NCBI RefSeq assembly: GCF_008704425.1
Contig: NZ_CP023696.1
Span: 2,714,501 to 2,778,500, forward strand
Source of the DNA: Streptomyces fradiae ATCC 10745 = DSM 40063
GTDB taxonomy: Bacteria > Actinomycetota > Actinomycetes > Streptomycetales > Streptomycetaceae
DNA length: 64,000 nt
Direction: 5' to 3'
How positions within the stretch are numbered: the stretch's first letter is position 1; each line of letters starts with the position of its first letter. Under the pieces are notes generated by a model. That model saw nothing but the letters and a program-made list of their open reading frames with translations, made no database searches and was not told where the DNA came from. Shown one piece after another: positions 25,601 to 33,404 of the stretch. The position numbers and the translations under genes were made by a program.

Positions 25601-28600
25601 AGTCGTACGAGTACTGGACCTGCGTGCCCTGCGAGTAGTGCGGGTTCCACTGCTGGCGCAGGCGGCCCGACGCGTCGTAGCGGTACGAGGCCAGCGTCTC
25701 GTCGCGCGCGGTGGCGGCGCCCGGGTCGGCCGCCCACAGCTTGATCGCCTTCACCTGGCCGGCGTAATCGCCGAAGTCGGCGGCGGTGGACCAGCCGGTG
25801 GCGGTGGTGGCCGTCGCGTAGACGAACTCCACGACGCGGCAGCCGCGCGTGGAAGGCGCCGTCTGGCAGGTGGCGGCGGGTACGGCCTCGGACGGGGAGA
25901 TCAGGTACTTCGGGCGGGCGAGGGTCTCGCCGCCCTGGACGACCGTCTCGGAGACCACGGTGACCGTGGAGTCGTCCACGGCCGCGGCCGAGGTGGCCAG
26001 CGTCCACGTGGTGGCGCCCGCCCCGGCCTTGCGGAAGACCGACACGGTCGCGTCGGTGTCCTTCAGGGTGAAGGCGTCACCGGTCAGCGACCCGGTCAGG
26101 GTGAGCGTCCCGGCGCCCGCCTCCGGCTCCCAGCCGCCGCCCGCGGTGGCCGTGAAGGCGGTGGAGCCGCCCTCCGCGTCCAGGATCTCCACCGAGGTGG
26201 CGGAGGTCCGGCGCAGCTGCGTGTAGCCGCTGCCGGAGGTCTGCGCGCTGACCGACGGGACCCAGCCGGGCCCGAAGATCGCCGCCTGGCCCTCGGTGTC
26301 GGAGGGGTTGGCGCGCGAGGAGAACGTCCGGTTCACGGACACCTCGAACGCCTCGACGTCCTTGGCGCCGATCTTGAAGTCGCCGGTGAGGAGGTTCAGC
26401 GAACCGGGGCCGACCGCGCTGGTCGGGGCCTCGCCCGCCTTGCGGTCGACGACGACCTCGGTGCCCGGCGAGGCGTCGGTGGCCGTGCCGGCGGAGAAGA
26501 CGGCGCGGATCTCGACCGGGCCGTCGTTGGGCAGGGTGGAGGTGATGTTCCAGTACAGGGAGGCGGGCTTGCCGCCGGTCACGGCGAACGGCCAGGCGGT
26601 GACGGCAGCGCCGTCGGAGCTGCGCCGCACGTCGGCGACCGGCACGTCCTTCCAGCCGTCGGCCTCGCCGTGGCGGTACTGGTAGCGCACCCCGGTGTGG
26701 GTGTCGCGGCCCTCGGCGGTCAGCACCACGCGGCGGGCCGGGCGGTCGCCGTCCGCCGGGGAGGTCAGCGCCGCGCCCCTGCCCGCGGAGAACGCGTACG
26801 CGGTCTCGGTGGAGAGGTTGCCGGCCGCGTCGCGCGTCCGGGCGGTCAGCGTGTGCTCGCCCGCCTTGAAGGTGAGGGTGCGGGTGACGGGCGCGCCCGT
26901 GGTGGACACGGTCGTCCAGGACCCGCCGTCGAGCCGGTACTGGACGCTCTTGGTGTCGGTGGCGGGCGGCGTGAAGGTGAACGCCCCGCTGAAGTCGCCG
27001 TTCTCGTCGGCCGTGCCGGACCACTGGCCGGCCGGGAAGTCGGTGGAGGAGACGGCCGTGGCGGCGGGCTTCGCGGTGTCGACCGTGAAGGTCTGCCACG
27101 CCGACCAGGCGCCCGTGGCGGTGCCGTCCGAGGCGCGGGCCCGCCACTTGTGGGCGCCCTGCGCCAGGGCCGTGCCCGGGGTCCAGGACGCGGTCGCGCC
27201 GGAGTTCACCTTGGCGGTGGTGCCGGACTGGAGGGCGGCCGTGCCGTCGGAGCGCCACACCTCGAAGGTGAGGGCGACCGTGTTGCCGTCGGCGTCCGTC
27301 GCCTTGCCCGACAGGGTGGGCGTCGTGTCGGCGGTGGCCGTGCCGGTCAGCGGGGACAGCGGGGTGACGGCGCCGGGCGTCGAGTTGTACTGCACGGTGA
27401 GCGACGGCTCGTGGGTCGCGTTGTGGGAGCCGTCGACGTAGTTGGCGGAGCGGTAGCGGCGCCAGGTCAGCGGGTCGCTCTCGCCGGCCGCGGCGAGCCG
27501 CAGACCGTGGTTGGGCTGGCCGCCCGCCCACGCCTGCGCGATCGCGTCGATGTCCCAGGTGCTGTACCCGGCGGGGCAGGACGCCGAGTAGCCCTTGGCG
27601 TCCTTGACGGTGACGGCGCCGCTCGTGGTGGTCGACGGCTGGGCGGACCAGCTGATCGCCGCCGGGTCCCAGGCGGCCGTGATCCGCCGCGCCTCGATGC
27701 CCGCGTTGTCCGTGCTGCAGGTGGACGAGTAGGACGAGTACAGGCGCAGCTTGGCGTCGAGGACCTGCTTGCCCGCGTACTTGGAGACGTTGAACTTCAG
27801 GAAGGAGCGGGCCTTCTCGGAGCCGTCGTACGTGCCGGCCTTCAGCTCGGTCGAGCCGCGCTGCGAGGTCAGGTAGTCGTCGTACTGGATCCAGGTGTCG
27901 GTGACCGGGCCCATCAGGGAGTCGGTCGGGTCGATCGTGACGGGGTACTTCACGGCCGGGTCGGCGAGGAAGGCGGCGCTCGGCCTGAGCACCAGCACCT
28001 GGCCCTCGCCGCCGCGGCCCTTCTCGATCTCCACGTCGACGCCGGCGATCCGCTCCGGCTCCCCGGACGCCCGGTCGAGGGAGGAGTCCCACATGACGGG
28101 GGCGGGCGCGGCGGCCTTGGTGCGGCCCTTCGCGTCGTGCCACAGCAGCCGCTTGTCGGCGGTCTCCTTCAGGGTGAGCCCGGCGGCCTCGACGGGCAGC
28201 CGGTACTCGACGGGCCCTTCGGGCCGCTCCCGCAGGACGACGTTGTGCTGGAAGCCCTCGCGCAGCGCGGTGACGACCAGGTCGCCGCCCTCGACGGCGC
28301 CCGGGTACGTGGCGGTGGGGCCGTCCAGCTCGGGCTCGGGCAGCGTGCCGGCCCAGCCGACGCCGAGCGCCTGCGCGCCCCGCTCGACCTGGGCGAGGGG
28401 CTCGGCCGTGCCGCCGCCGGACAGGGTCACGTCGGCCGCCGCGCGGCGGGGCCGCACGCCGTCCCCGGTGGCGACGAGCGTCATGTCGATCGGGCGCCAG
28501 GCGCCCTTGGCGTCCTTGACGCGGATCGGCCCGGTGTGGGCCTCGACCGTGGTCGTGCCGTCCGGCTCGGCCCAGGTCGTCGTCGAGTCGGTGCGCTCAC

Positions 28601-28859
28601 CGGTGATCTCGATGCGGCGCTGCTGGAGCCGGGCGAGCAGCATCGCGGTGGGCGCGTCGGCCGCCTCGGCGGGGCCGAGCGGCTTGGCCTTCGCGGCCCC
28701 GGCCGTGCCGGCCGCCGCCCTGGGCGCGGTGGCCGCGGCCACCCCGGCGTCGACCAGCGACACCGACATCACCACGGCGGCGGCCAGGGCTATGCCCCTC
28801 AGCCGTGCCGCGCGCGGCGCGGGGTACCGCCCGCGGGGGGCGGGTTCCCTCTCTGTCAT
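22602..28859 (-). CDS. Secreted RHS/YD-repeat protein with unknown C-terminal domain (polymorphic-toxin-like)
   Basis: The 2085-residue protein has a signal segment (IALAAAVVMSVSLVDAGVAA, about 22-41), a DNRLRE-type domain near 300-470 (RSFLKFNVSKYAGKQVLDAK; DIDAIAQAWAGGQPNHGLRL), several Ig/FN3-like beta domains, a DUF6531-like entry (SVGPGSLNLLTGDFKIGAKD), many YD repeats from about 1000 (RYDASGRLRQQWNP, YDSLGRRISYQDGSG) and an RHS core ending near 1940 (ARAYEPDTGRFLQVDPQYDG). The last 145 residues are a separate Lys/Trp/Phe-rich domain I do not recognise (KKITHEGQKFTLHPKAFGRR; RMKLEVRGKLG). The usual DPxG junction is CRDLSG here. Start ATG 28859 has AAGGAGA nine bases upstream. RHS proteins form a shell around a C-terminal toxin; whether this tail is toxic is unknown. 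Confidence 0.9.
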   Translation of the reverse strand: MTEREPAPRGRYPAPRAARLRGIALAAAVVMSVSLVDAGVAAATAPRAAAGTAGAAKAKPLGPAEAADAPTAMLLARLQQRRIEITGERTDSTTTWAEPDGTTTVEAHTGPIRVKDAKGAWRPIDMTLVATGDGVRPRRAAADVTLSGGGTAEPLAQVERGAQALGVGWAGTLPEPELDGPTATYPGAVEGGDLVVTALREGFQHNVVLRERPEGPVEYRLPVEAAGLTLKETADKRLLWHDAKGRTKAAAPAPVMWDSSLDRASGEPERIAGVDVEIEKGRGGEGQVLVLRPSAAFLADPAVKYPVTIDPTDSLMGPVTDTWIQYDDYLTSQRGSTELKAGTYDGSEKARSFLKFNVSKYAGKQVLDAKLRLYSSYSSTCSTDNAGIEARRITAAWDPAAISWSAQPSTTTSGAVTVKDAKGYSASCPAGYSTWDIDAIAQAWAGGQPNHGLRLAAAGESDPLTWRRYRSANYVDGSHNATHEPSLTVQYNSTPGAVTPLSPLTGTATADTTPTLSGKATDADGNTVALTFEVWRSDGTAALQSGTTAKVNSGATASWTPGTALAQGAHKWRARASDGTATGAWSAWQTFTVDTAKPAATAVSSTDFPAGQWSGTADENGDFSGAFTFTPPATDTKSVQYRLDGGSWTTVSTTGAPVTRTLTFKAGEHTLTARTRDAAGNLSTETAYAFSAGRGAALTSPADGDRPARRVVLTAEGRDTHTGVRYQYRHGEADGWKDVPVADVRRSSDGAAVTAWPFAVTGGKPASLYWNITSTLPNDGPVEIRAVFSAGTATDASPGTEVVVDRKAGEAPTSAVGPGSLNLLTGDFKIGAKDVEAFEVSVNRTFSSRANPSDTEGQAAIFGPGWVPSVSAQTSGSGYTQLRRTSATSVEILDAEGGSTAFTATAGGGWEPEAGAGTLTLTGSLTGDAFTLKDTDATVSVFRKAGAGATTWTLATSAAAVDDSTVTVVSETVVQGGETLARPKYLISPSEAVPAATCQTAPSTRGCRVVEFVYATATTATGWSTAADFGDYAGQVKAIKLWAADPGAATARDETLASYRYDASGRLRQQWNPHYSQGTQVQYSYDSAGRVFWMMPGSEQPWNFHYGTAGSSLTSGDGMLLKMTRPSLKQGTADTVESTATTTVVYDVPLTGAKAPHQMGAAAVGAWAQDEVPTDATAVFPADSVPASSTGADLPATGYGRATVTYVDANGRETNTARPGGGLDATEFDRYGNTVAQLTAANRELALGTAPDAAARLAALDLDGRTTAERAELLSSTTVYTEDGQRITDTYDPLHRVTLAGPLAASGGSPALAAGTAVPARRHTAYRYDEGRPADAAVSGMSTSTATGAAVEGYAQDADVQRTTTAYNWATGEELVTENAQGAQLSATRSTYRADGRLATTSLPKSDGADAGTLTYTYWTATGTGACAGRPEWAGLLCRTAPAGPVTGGGANPAQLVTSAFEYNRWGGVTKTTETANGVTSVLTITYDDAGRRVKSELTGGAGTATPATTYTFDPDTGRTLTVSSGGKSVAHGYDSLGRRISYQDGSGNTTRTEYDLLDRPVKSSDSTGESTAYGYDGTGDLTTVTDSAAGTFTARYAVDGTLVSQTLPGGHTLEVATDPLGRPTERVYTDAEGTTVLADVAEYDITGRRSGRTQTDGTAVSTDYAYDALGRLSRAADSGVEGCAVRAYGFDANSNRLTRTVTRDDCDPATSDATVDETAYAYDSADRLTGGGRVYDAFGRTTARDGVQYGYYTGDGLRSETVGDRRRTWDLDAAGRPALATTETRGADGAWTVAGTVTQHYGDESTSPDWEVRGDGTVTRFVGDATGALAATTTGGRVVLELANLAGDVAVRLDLADPSASSVQRYDEFGTPDGDTGATRYGWQGGAQVSSDTLSGVVLTGARAYEPDTGRFLQVDPQYDGGANAYVYCGGDPVGCRDLSGEASYYRYYDLGKTGASATKVFSYWKKHFKAIFPIPGRPKKITHEGQKFTLHPKAFGRRWDFPVKVNSIGKSYLQLGARFGHPDWPGGWVGFDLYKKKGRMKLEVRGKLGGLAAICNRTCNENQAKPYWDKLGKNLRKVVRDKF

Positions 28860-28884
28860 TCGCGGGATTCTCCTTGCTGGAAAG

Positions 28885-28907
28885 GGAGGTGACATGTCGT
28901 CACCTCC
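28885..28907 (-). promoter_or_regulatory. Leader hairpin/operator of the RHS gene
   Basis: Perfect 9-bp arms GGAGGTGAC and GTCACCTCC with a five-base loop, 26-48 bases upstream of the RHS start. In the transcript the hairpin would carry its own GGAGG and stand just before the real ribosome site AAGGAGA; as DNA it is an operator-like dyad. Confidence 0.6.
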
Positions 28908-29178
28908 GCCGTCGAGATCATCGCGGACTGTCGGGAACATGACGAGCGAATACAGGGAGGACAGATGCGACATGCACGGAAATGAGCGGAGAGCCGTGGA
29001 GAACTCGTGACCAAAACGTGTCGCCGCGTCCGCGACGACGTATCAACAAATCCCTACGGCCCCCACGGAAGGCGCATGTATGCTCCATGCGCCGCCGGGC
29101 CCCCGCGCGCGTGCCCGCCCGACGGGCGCCGCCGCCGCGCCCGCGGCCTCTGATCACTCACCCCAGGGGGGGTTCCGC
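28908..29178. other. Divergent intergenic region between the RHS and FG-GAP genes
   Basis: The stretch is markedly less GC-rich (for example around 29030-29060) than the genes on either side and must carry both promoters. I could not fix -35/-10 pairs with confidence. No gene is supported in it. Confidence 0.4.
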
Positions 29179-30966
29179 ATGGCATTCCACCGCACGGGCC
29201 GCGCGCAGACGCGTGCCCGCCGACTCGCCTCGTGCACCGCGCTCGCCCTCGCGTCCGGCCTGCTGCTCACCGGCACGGCCGGCACGGCGTCCGCGGCCGA
29301 CGGCGACGGCGCACCGGCGCCGGGGCGCACGCTGACCGAGCGCACCGCACCGGCCGACGAGCGGCCCGAGGGCAAGTTCCCGGCGAAGCGCAGCCGCATG
29401 TCGACGGGCACCGCGCAGAACCAGGCGACCGGCGCGCCGACCCGCTACGACTTCACCGGCGACGGCGAGAGCGACCTGCTGTACCGCTGGATGGACGGCA
29501 GCTACTACCTGTGGCGGTCCGAGGCCCCGGCCGAGCAGGACACCGAGTTCAGCCTGTACGGGTCCTACGGCGAGAAGCTCAAGGACGTCATCCCGGTCGG
29601 CGACATCACCGGCGACGGCACGGCCGACCTGCTCACCCTGTCCCCGTACGGCACGCTCGCGTTCCGCGAGACGTACTTCGGGGGCAGCGGCGCCGCCGAC
29701 CCGTCCTGGACCGGCAGCGGCTGGAACATCTACAACAAGGTCCTGTCGATCGGCGACGTGACCGGCGACGCCAAGGTCGACGTGCTGGCCCGCACGCACG
29801 ACGGCGACCTGTTCCTCTACCGGGGCACGGGCAACCCCGGCGCCCCGCTCCAGGCCCGCACGAAGGTCGGCTCGGGCTGGCACATCTACGACCAGATCGT
29901 CGGGGTGAACGACGCCAACGGCGACGGCCTCGGCGACCTGTACGCCCGCACGCCCGGCGGCGACCTGTTCTTCTACGCGGGCAGCGGCAACGCCGCCGCC
30001 CCGTTGAAGGCGCGCGTGAAGGTCGGCACGAGCTGGCACACCTACAACCAGCTCGCCAGCATCGACGACATCACCGGCGACGGCCGCCCCGAGCTGCTCG
30101 GCCGCACGATGGGCGGCGCCCTGTACTTCTACGAGACGGACGCTTTCACGGGCCGCCCCACCGCGCGCTACACGCTCGGCACCGCCGGCTGGAACACCGC
30201 GGAGCTCATGGCGCCGTCCGGCGGCAACCCGCAGACCGGCAAGGACAGGATCCTCGGCCTCGACCGGCAGGGCACGCTGTACGCGTACTACTCCCGCAAC
30301 AACGGCACGCTGACCGCGCGCGACCAGTGGAGCGACATCGGGGGCTGGAGCGGCGCCCGGGTCCACTTCCCCAGCTCCCTGAACGCCGACGGGTACGCCG
30401 ACCTCCTGGAGGTCTACGACGGCACCCTGTACAACTACCTCGACAGCGGCGCGTACCCGCTCGGCCGCGGCTGGGGGGCCTTCAACGTCCTGACCGGCCC
30501 CGGCGACCTGAGCGGCGACGGCAAGGGCGACCTGCTGGCCCGCACCTCGGGCGGCGCCCTGTACCTGTACAAGGGCAACGGCCAGGGCACCGGCTTCGCC
30601 GGCCGCACCAGCGTCGGCACCGGCTGGGGCGCGTACAACGCCCTCGTCGGCGCGGGCGACATCACCGGCGACGGACGCGCGGACCTGCTGGCCCGCACGC
30701 CGGGCGGGACGCTGTACCTGTACCCGGGCACGGGCAACGCGAGCGCCCCGTTCAAGGCCCGCGTGAAGGTCGGCACGGGCTGGCAGGCGTACACGAAGCT
30801 GGTCGCCCCCGGCGACATCACCGGCGACGGCCGCGCCGACCTCCTGGCGGTCACGTCGGGCGGCACGCTGTACCGCTACATCACCACCCACACGGGAACG
30901 GCGAACCCCTTCACCACCCGTACGAACATGGGCACCGGCTGGAACACCTACACCCAGCTCCACTGA
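29179..30966 (+). CDS. Secreted FG-GAP/VCBS-repeat protein
   Basis: A 595-residue protein: signal peptide (basic HRTGRAQTRARR, hydrophobic ALALASGLLLTGTAGTASA, cleavage near residue 39) and then about ten repeats of some 45-50 residues, each with a calcium-binding-like DxTGDGxxDLL (for example GDITGDGTADLL, GDLSGDGKGDLL, GDITGDGRADLL) and a strand block such as GGALYLYKGNG and VGTGWGAYN. This is a beta-propeller of the integrin-alpha/tachylectin-like kind often secreted by streptomycetes. No enzyme domain is present, so it is probably a binding or adhesion protein. Start ATG 29179 with a GGGGGG-containing leader. It is divergent from the RHS gene; a perfect terminator follows. Confidence 0.88.
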   Translation: MAFHRTGRAQTRARRLASCTALALASGLLLTGTAGTASAADGDGAPAPGRTLTERTAPADERPEGKFPAKRSRMSTGTAQNQATGAPTRYDFTGDGESDLLYRWMDGSYYLWRSEAPAEQDTEFSLYGSYGEKLKDVIPVGDITGDGTADLLTLSPYGTLAFRETYFGGSGAADPSWTGSGWNIYNKVLSIGDVTGDAKVDVLARTHDGDLFLYRGTGNPGAPLQARTKVGSGWHIYDQIVGVNDANGDGLGDLYARTPGGDLFFYAGSGNAAAPLKARVKVGTSWHTYNQLASIDDITGDGRPELLGRTMGGALYFYETDAFTGRPTARYTLGTAGWNTAELMAPSGGNPQTGKDRILGLDRQGTLYAYYSRNNGTLTARDQWSDIGGWSGARVHFPSSLNADGYADLLEVYDGTLYNYLDSGAYPLGRGWGAFNVLTGPGDLSGDGKGDLLARTSGGALYLYKGNGQGTGFAGRTSVGTGWGAYNALVGAGDITGDGRADLLARTPGGTLYLYPGTGNASAPFKARVKVGTGWQAYTKLVAPGDITGDGRADLLAVTSGGTLYRYITTHTGTANPFTTRTNMGTGWNTYTQLH

Positions 30967-31012
30967 CCCGTCCGGTCACCCGACGCGCCCCGCGGGGGCC
31001 GTCGCGACCGTG

Positions 31013-31048
31013 GGGAGCCCCGCCGGCCACCAGGCCGGCGGGGCTCCC
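31013..31048 (+). terminator. Perfect 16-bp stem terminator after the FG-GAP gene
   Basis: GGGAGCCCCGCCGGCC, an ACCA loop and its exact complement. It begins 47 bases after the stop codon. Confidence 0.88.
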
Positions 31049-31199
31049 GCCGTACGGGGCCGGCGACGGTGCCGCCGTACGGGGCAGGCGCACGGGCGGC
31101 GCGGGCCGGGGCGGGCCGGGCCCGCGCCGTAGGGTGCCCGCCGGGCAGCGGCACGCACCCGGGCGGTGCGTACGGGCCCCACCCGGCGGCCGGGCTGCC

Positions 31200-32321
31200 T
31201 CACCGCCGCCCAGGCCCCTCCCCCGCACCGGGAACCTCCCCGGCACGGTCGACGGCGGCCCTGGCGAGCACCGCCGAGGTGCCGACGACGGTACCGGCCG
31301 GGCCCGCGTCGCCGGCCTCCGTGAGCACGGTGCGCTCACCGAGGAACGCGTACGTCACCCGGTCGAAGACCCACTGCGTCTGCCGGCCGTGCGCCGTGCG
31401 GGCGACCGCGACACCCTCGCGCCCGGCGGCGTCGCGGGCCCCGTCCACCACCGTCACGCCGGGAATCCTGGCGGCGGCCCGGTACAGCGCGGCACCGACC
31501 TCCGGCGGCGCCCAGGTCTCCGCCAGCAGCCCGCCGATCGCGTCGAACGCCCGCTGGTCCGGGTCCTGGCCCCCGCCGGTCTCCTCGCGGATCAGCGCCA
31601 GCAGGGTGTCCGGGTCGGTGGGCAGCGACGCCACGTACGCGTGGGTGGGGTCGCCGACCGAGGGCCGGCCGTCCGACAGGGTGCCCGGACGGGGCGTCGC
31701 CCCCGGCCCGTCGAGGTGCTGGACCGGCGCGTCGCCGCCGAGGACGCTGTCGGGCCTGCCCTCCTCGCGGAGCAGGCCGGGGCGGCTGCCGTCGGAGGAC
31801 AGCCACACCTGCCGCCGGTGCGCGGGCGCCAGGGAGGCGGGGCCCCCTCCCGCGCTCTGGGCGGCGTAGGCGACGCGGCTCTCGACGTACACGAACTGGT
31901 TTGCGCGGACCGCCGGTTGCTTCTGCTCGGCGGCGGCGAGGGCGATGCGGTCGAGGAGCCGCGCCGCCTCGGGCGTTCCGGGAGCGGCGGGGCCGGCGGG
32001 GGCACCGCCCCGCGCGGTGCCGGCACCGGGCCCGGCGGAGTCGGGGAGGTTCACCACCACCACGCCGCCGACCGCCACGGTGCAGGCGAGGGCCGGGCCC
32101 AGCACGCGGGCCAGCCGCCACCGCGGCGGGCGCGGGGCCCGCGCGGGGCGTGCGCGGGACGCCTCGGAGGCGGCGGCCTCGCGGAGCAGCGCCTCCTTGA
32201 GGAGCAGCCCGCGGTGGGGGTCGAGGTCGGGCACGGACGGCGGGGGCAGCAGGGCGGTGAGGTCGAGGCGTTCGCTCTCCTCGGAGGAGTGGGGGGAGCG
32301 GCCGCGGGGGCTGGTGGTCAC
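31200..32321 (-). CDS. CU044_5270-type membrane protein linked to the ECF sigma factor
   Basis: A 373-residue protein with a cytosolic N-terminus (about 75 residues, Pro/Ser-rich), one membrane helix (VLGPALACTVAVGGVVVVNL) and a large extracytoplasmic domain with QFVYVESRVAYAA, HRRQVWLSSDGSRPGLLREE and DPDTLLALIREETGG. This order is typical of the Streptomyces proteins encoded next to SigE-type ECF sigma factors, where they may act as sensor or anti-sigma partner, but no ZAS-type zinc motif is present. The GTG at 32321 has AGGAGG six bases upstream. It follows the sigma gene by 197 bases on the same strand. Confidence 0.75.
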   Translation of the reverse strand: MTTSPRGRSPHSSEESERLDLTALLPPPSVPDLDPHRGLLLKEALLREAAASEASRARPARAPRPPRWRLARVLGPALACTVAVGGVVVVNLPDSAGPGAGTARGGAPAGPAAPGTPEAARLLDRIALAAAEQKQPAVRANQFVYVESRVAYAAQSAGGGPASLAPAHRRQVWLSSDGSRPGLLREEGRPDSVLGGDAPVQHLDGPGATPRPGTLSDGRPSVGDPTHAYVASLPTDPDTLLALIREETGGGQDPDQRAFDAIGGLLAETWAPPEVGAALYRAAARIPGVTVVDGARDAAGREGVAVARTAHGRQTQWVFDRVTYAFLGERTVLTEAGDAGPAGTVVGTSAVLARAAVDRAGEVPGAGEGPGRR

Positions 32322-32518
32322 GGGGTCCTCCTGGTAGGGGCGGTGGCGCGGGGTGCGCGGTGCGGTGCGGGTGAGCGGGGAAGGGGCGGACGGACCGGCG
32401 CTCGCCGGGCCGGCCGACGGGCCGACGCGGGACAGGCCGACGGCGGACGGGCCCGATTGGCCGACAGTCCGACGGGCCGACGGGCCGCCGTCGGAAGCCC
32501 CCCCGCGGGGAACGGCCC

Positions 32519-33094
32519 TCAGGGCGCGGCGGCCGGGCGGGCCGTGGCGGAGCGCATCTCACGGGCGGTCAGTTCCCGCAGCCGCGTGCGGGCACGGGAC
32601 AGCCGGGAGCGGACCGTGCCGACGGGCACCCCGAGCGCCTCGGCCGCGGCCGCGTAGTCCAGGCCCGCCCACACCACGAGGGTGAAGACCTCCCGGTCGC
32701 GGCGGCGCAGCCGGGCCAGGGCGGCGTGCGCGGCCCGCAGGTGCTCGGCGTCGGCCAGGTGCGTGACGAGGTCGTCGGCGAAGTCCGGGACGGAGCCGCG
32801 CTCCGGTACGCGGGCGAGCGCGACCTCCCGCCGCCGCCGCGACCGGGCGTTGCGGCGCATGACGTTGGTGGCGATGCCCAGCAGCCACGGGCGCAGCCCG
32901 TCCCCTTCGGGGCGCAGCTTCCCCCGGCCGCGCCAGGCCTCCAGGAAGGTGGCCGAGACGACGTCCTCCGCCTCCGCCCAGTCGCCCGTCACCCGCAGCG
33001 CGTAGCGGTACAGGACCCGCGCGTGTTCGTCGTACAGCTCGCCGAGGGCGTCGGGGTCCCCGCGGCGGAAGCGATTCCTCATGACTGATTCCAC
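32519..33094 (-). CDS. ECF RNA polymerase sigma factor (SigE-like family)
   Basis: About 191 residues. Region 2 is RGDPDALGELYDEHARVLYR and AEDVVSATFLEAWRGRGKLR; region 4 is LRRRDREVFTLVVWAGLDYA, then AAEALGVPVGTVRSRLSRAR. Together these are a complete ECF sigma factor. Two starts are possible: GTG 33094 (VESVMRNRF) with GGGAGG eleven bases upstream, or ATG 33082 with no site; I prefer the former. The downstream membrane protein on the same strand is the likely partner. The genes it controls are not known. Confidence 0.9.
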   Translation of the reverse strand: MESVMRNRFRRGDPDALGELYDEHARVLYRYALRVTGDWAEAEDVVSATFLEAWRGRGKLRPEGDGLRPWLLGIATNVMRRNARSRRRREVALARVPERGSVPDFADDLVTHLADAEHLRAAHAALARLRRRDREVFTLVVWAGLDYAAAAEALGVPVGTVRSRLSRARTRLRELTAREMRSATARPAAAP

Positions 33095-33404
33095 ACTCGG
33101 CACTGCCTCCCGGATCACCCCCGTTCCGGTGACGTGCGCCACAGGCGCGCCCACCCGGAGCCGGCGCCCCACCGACCGCGGCCACCGCAAGAGCGCCCAG
33201 GCCCCATCAGCGACAGCCACCCGGCACCGACCCACGACCCACCCGAGGCAGCCCCGCCCGACACGAACCCACAACCCACCCGAGGCAGCCCCCCGACACG
33301 AACCCACAACCCACCCCGGCGGCGACCTTCCCCGAACCGGCACCCCACCCACCCCTGTGACGCGGCACACAGGAACTCCCCCTCCCCCGGGCGCAGTACA
33401 GGGC
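33095..33404. other. Divergent intergenic region with 31-32-bp tandem repeat
   Basis: No gene is supported. From about 33228 to 33325 a unit of 31-32 bp with the core CCACCCGAGGCAGCCCC is repeated about 2.7 times (cores at 33239, 33277 and a partial one near 33311). The region must carry the sigma-gene promoter and that of the secreted protein to the right. Confidence 0.6.

Noticed and set aside
22791..28892. 2033-codon open frame opposite the RHS gene
   Set aside because: Composition is Arg/Gly/Val shadow and the minus-strand frame has signal peptide, YD repeats and ribosome site.
31058..31170. CRISPR-like or operator array from repeated GCCGTACGGGGC
   Set aside because: Only two copies, with irregular flanks; more likely chance in GC-rich DNA after the terminator.
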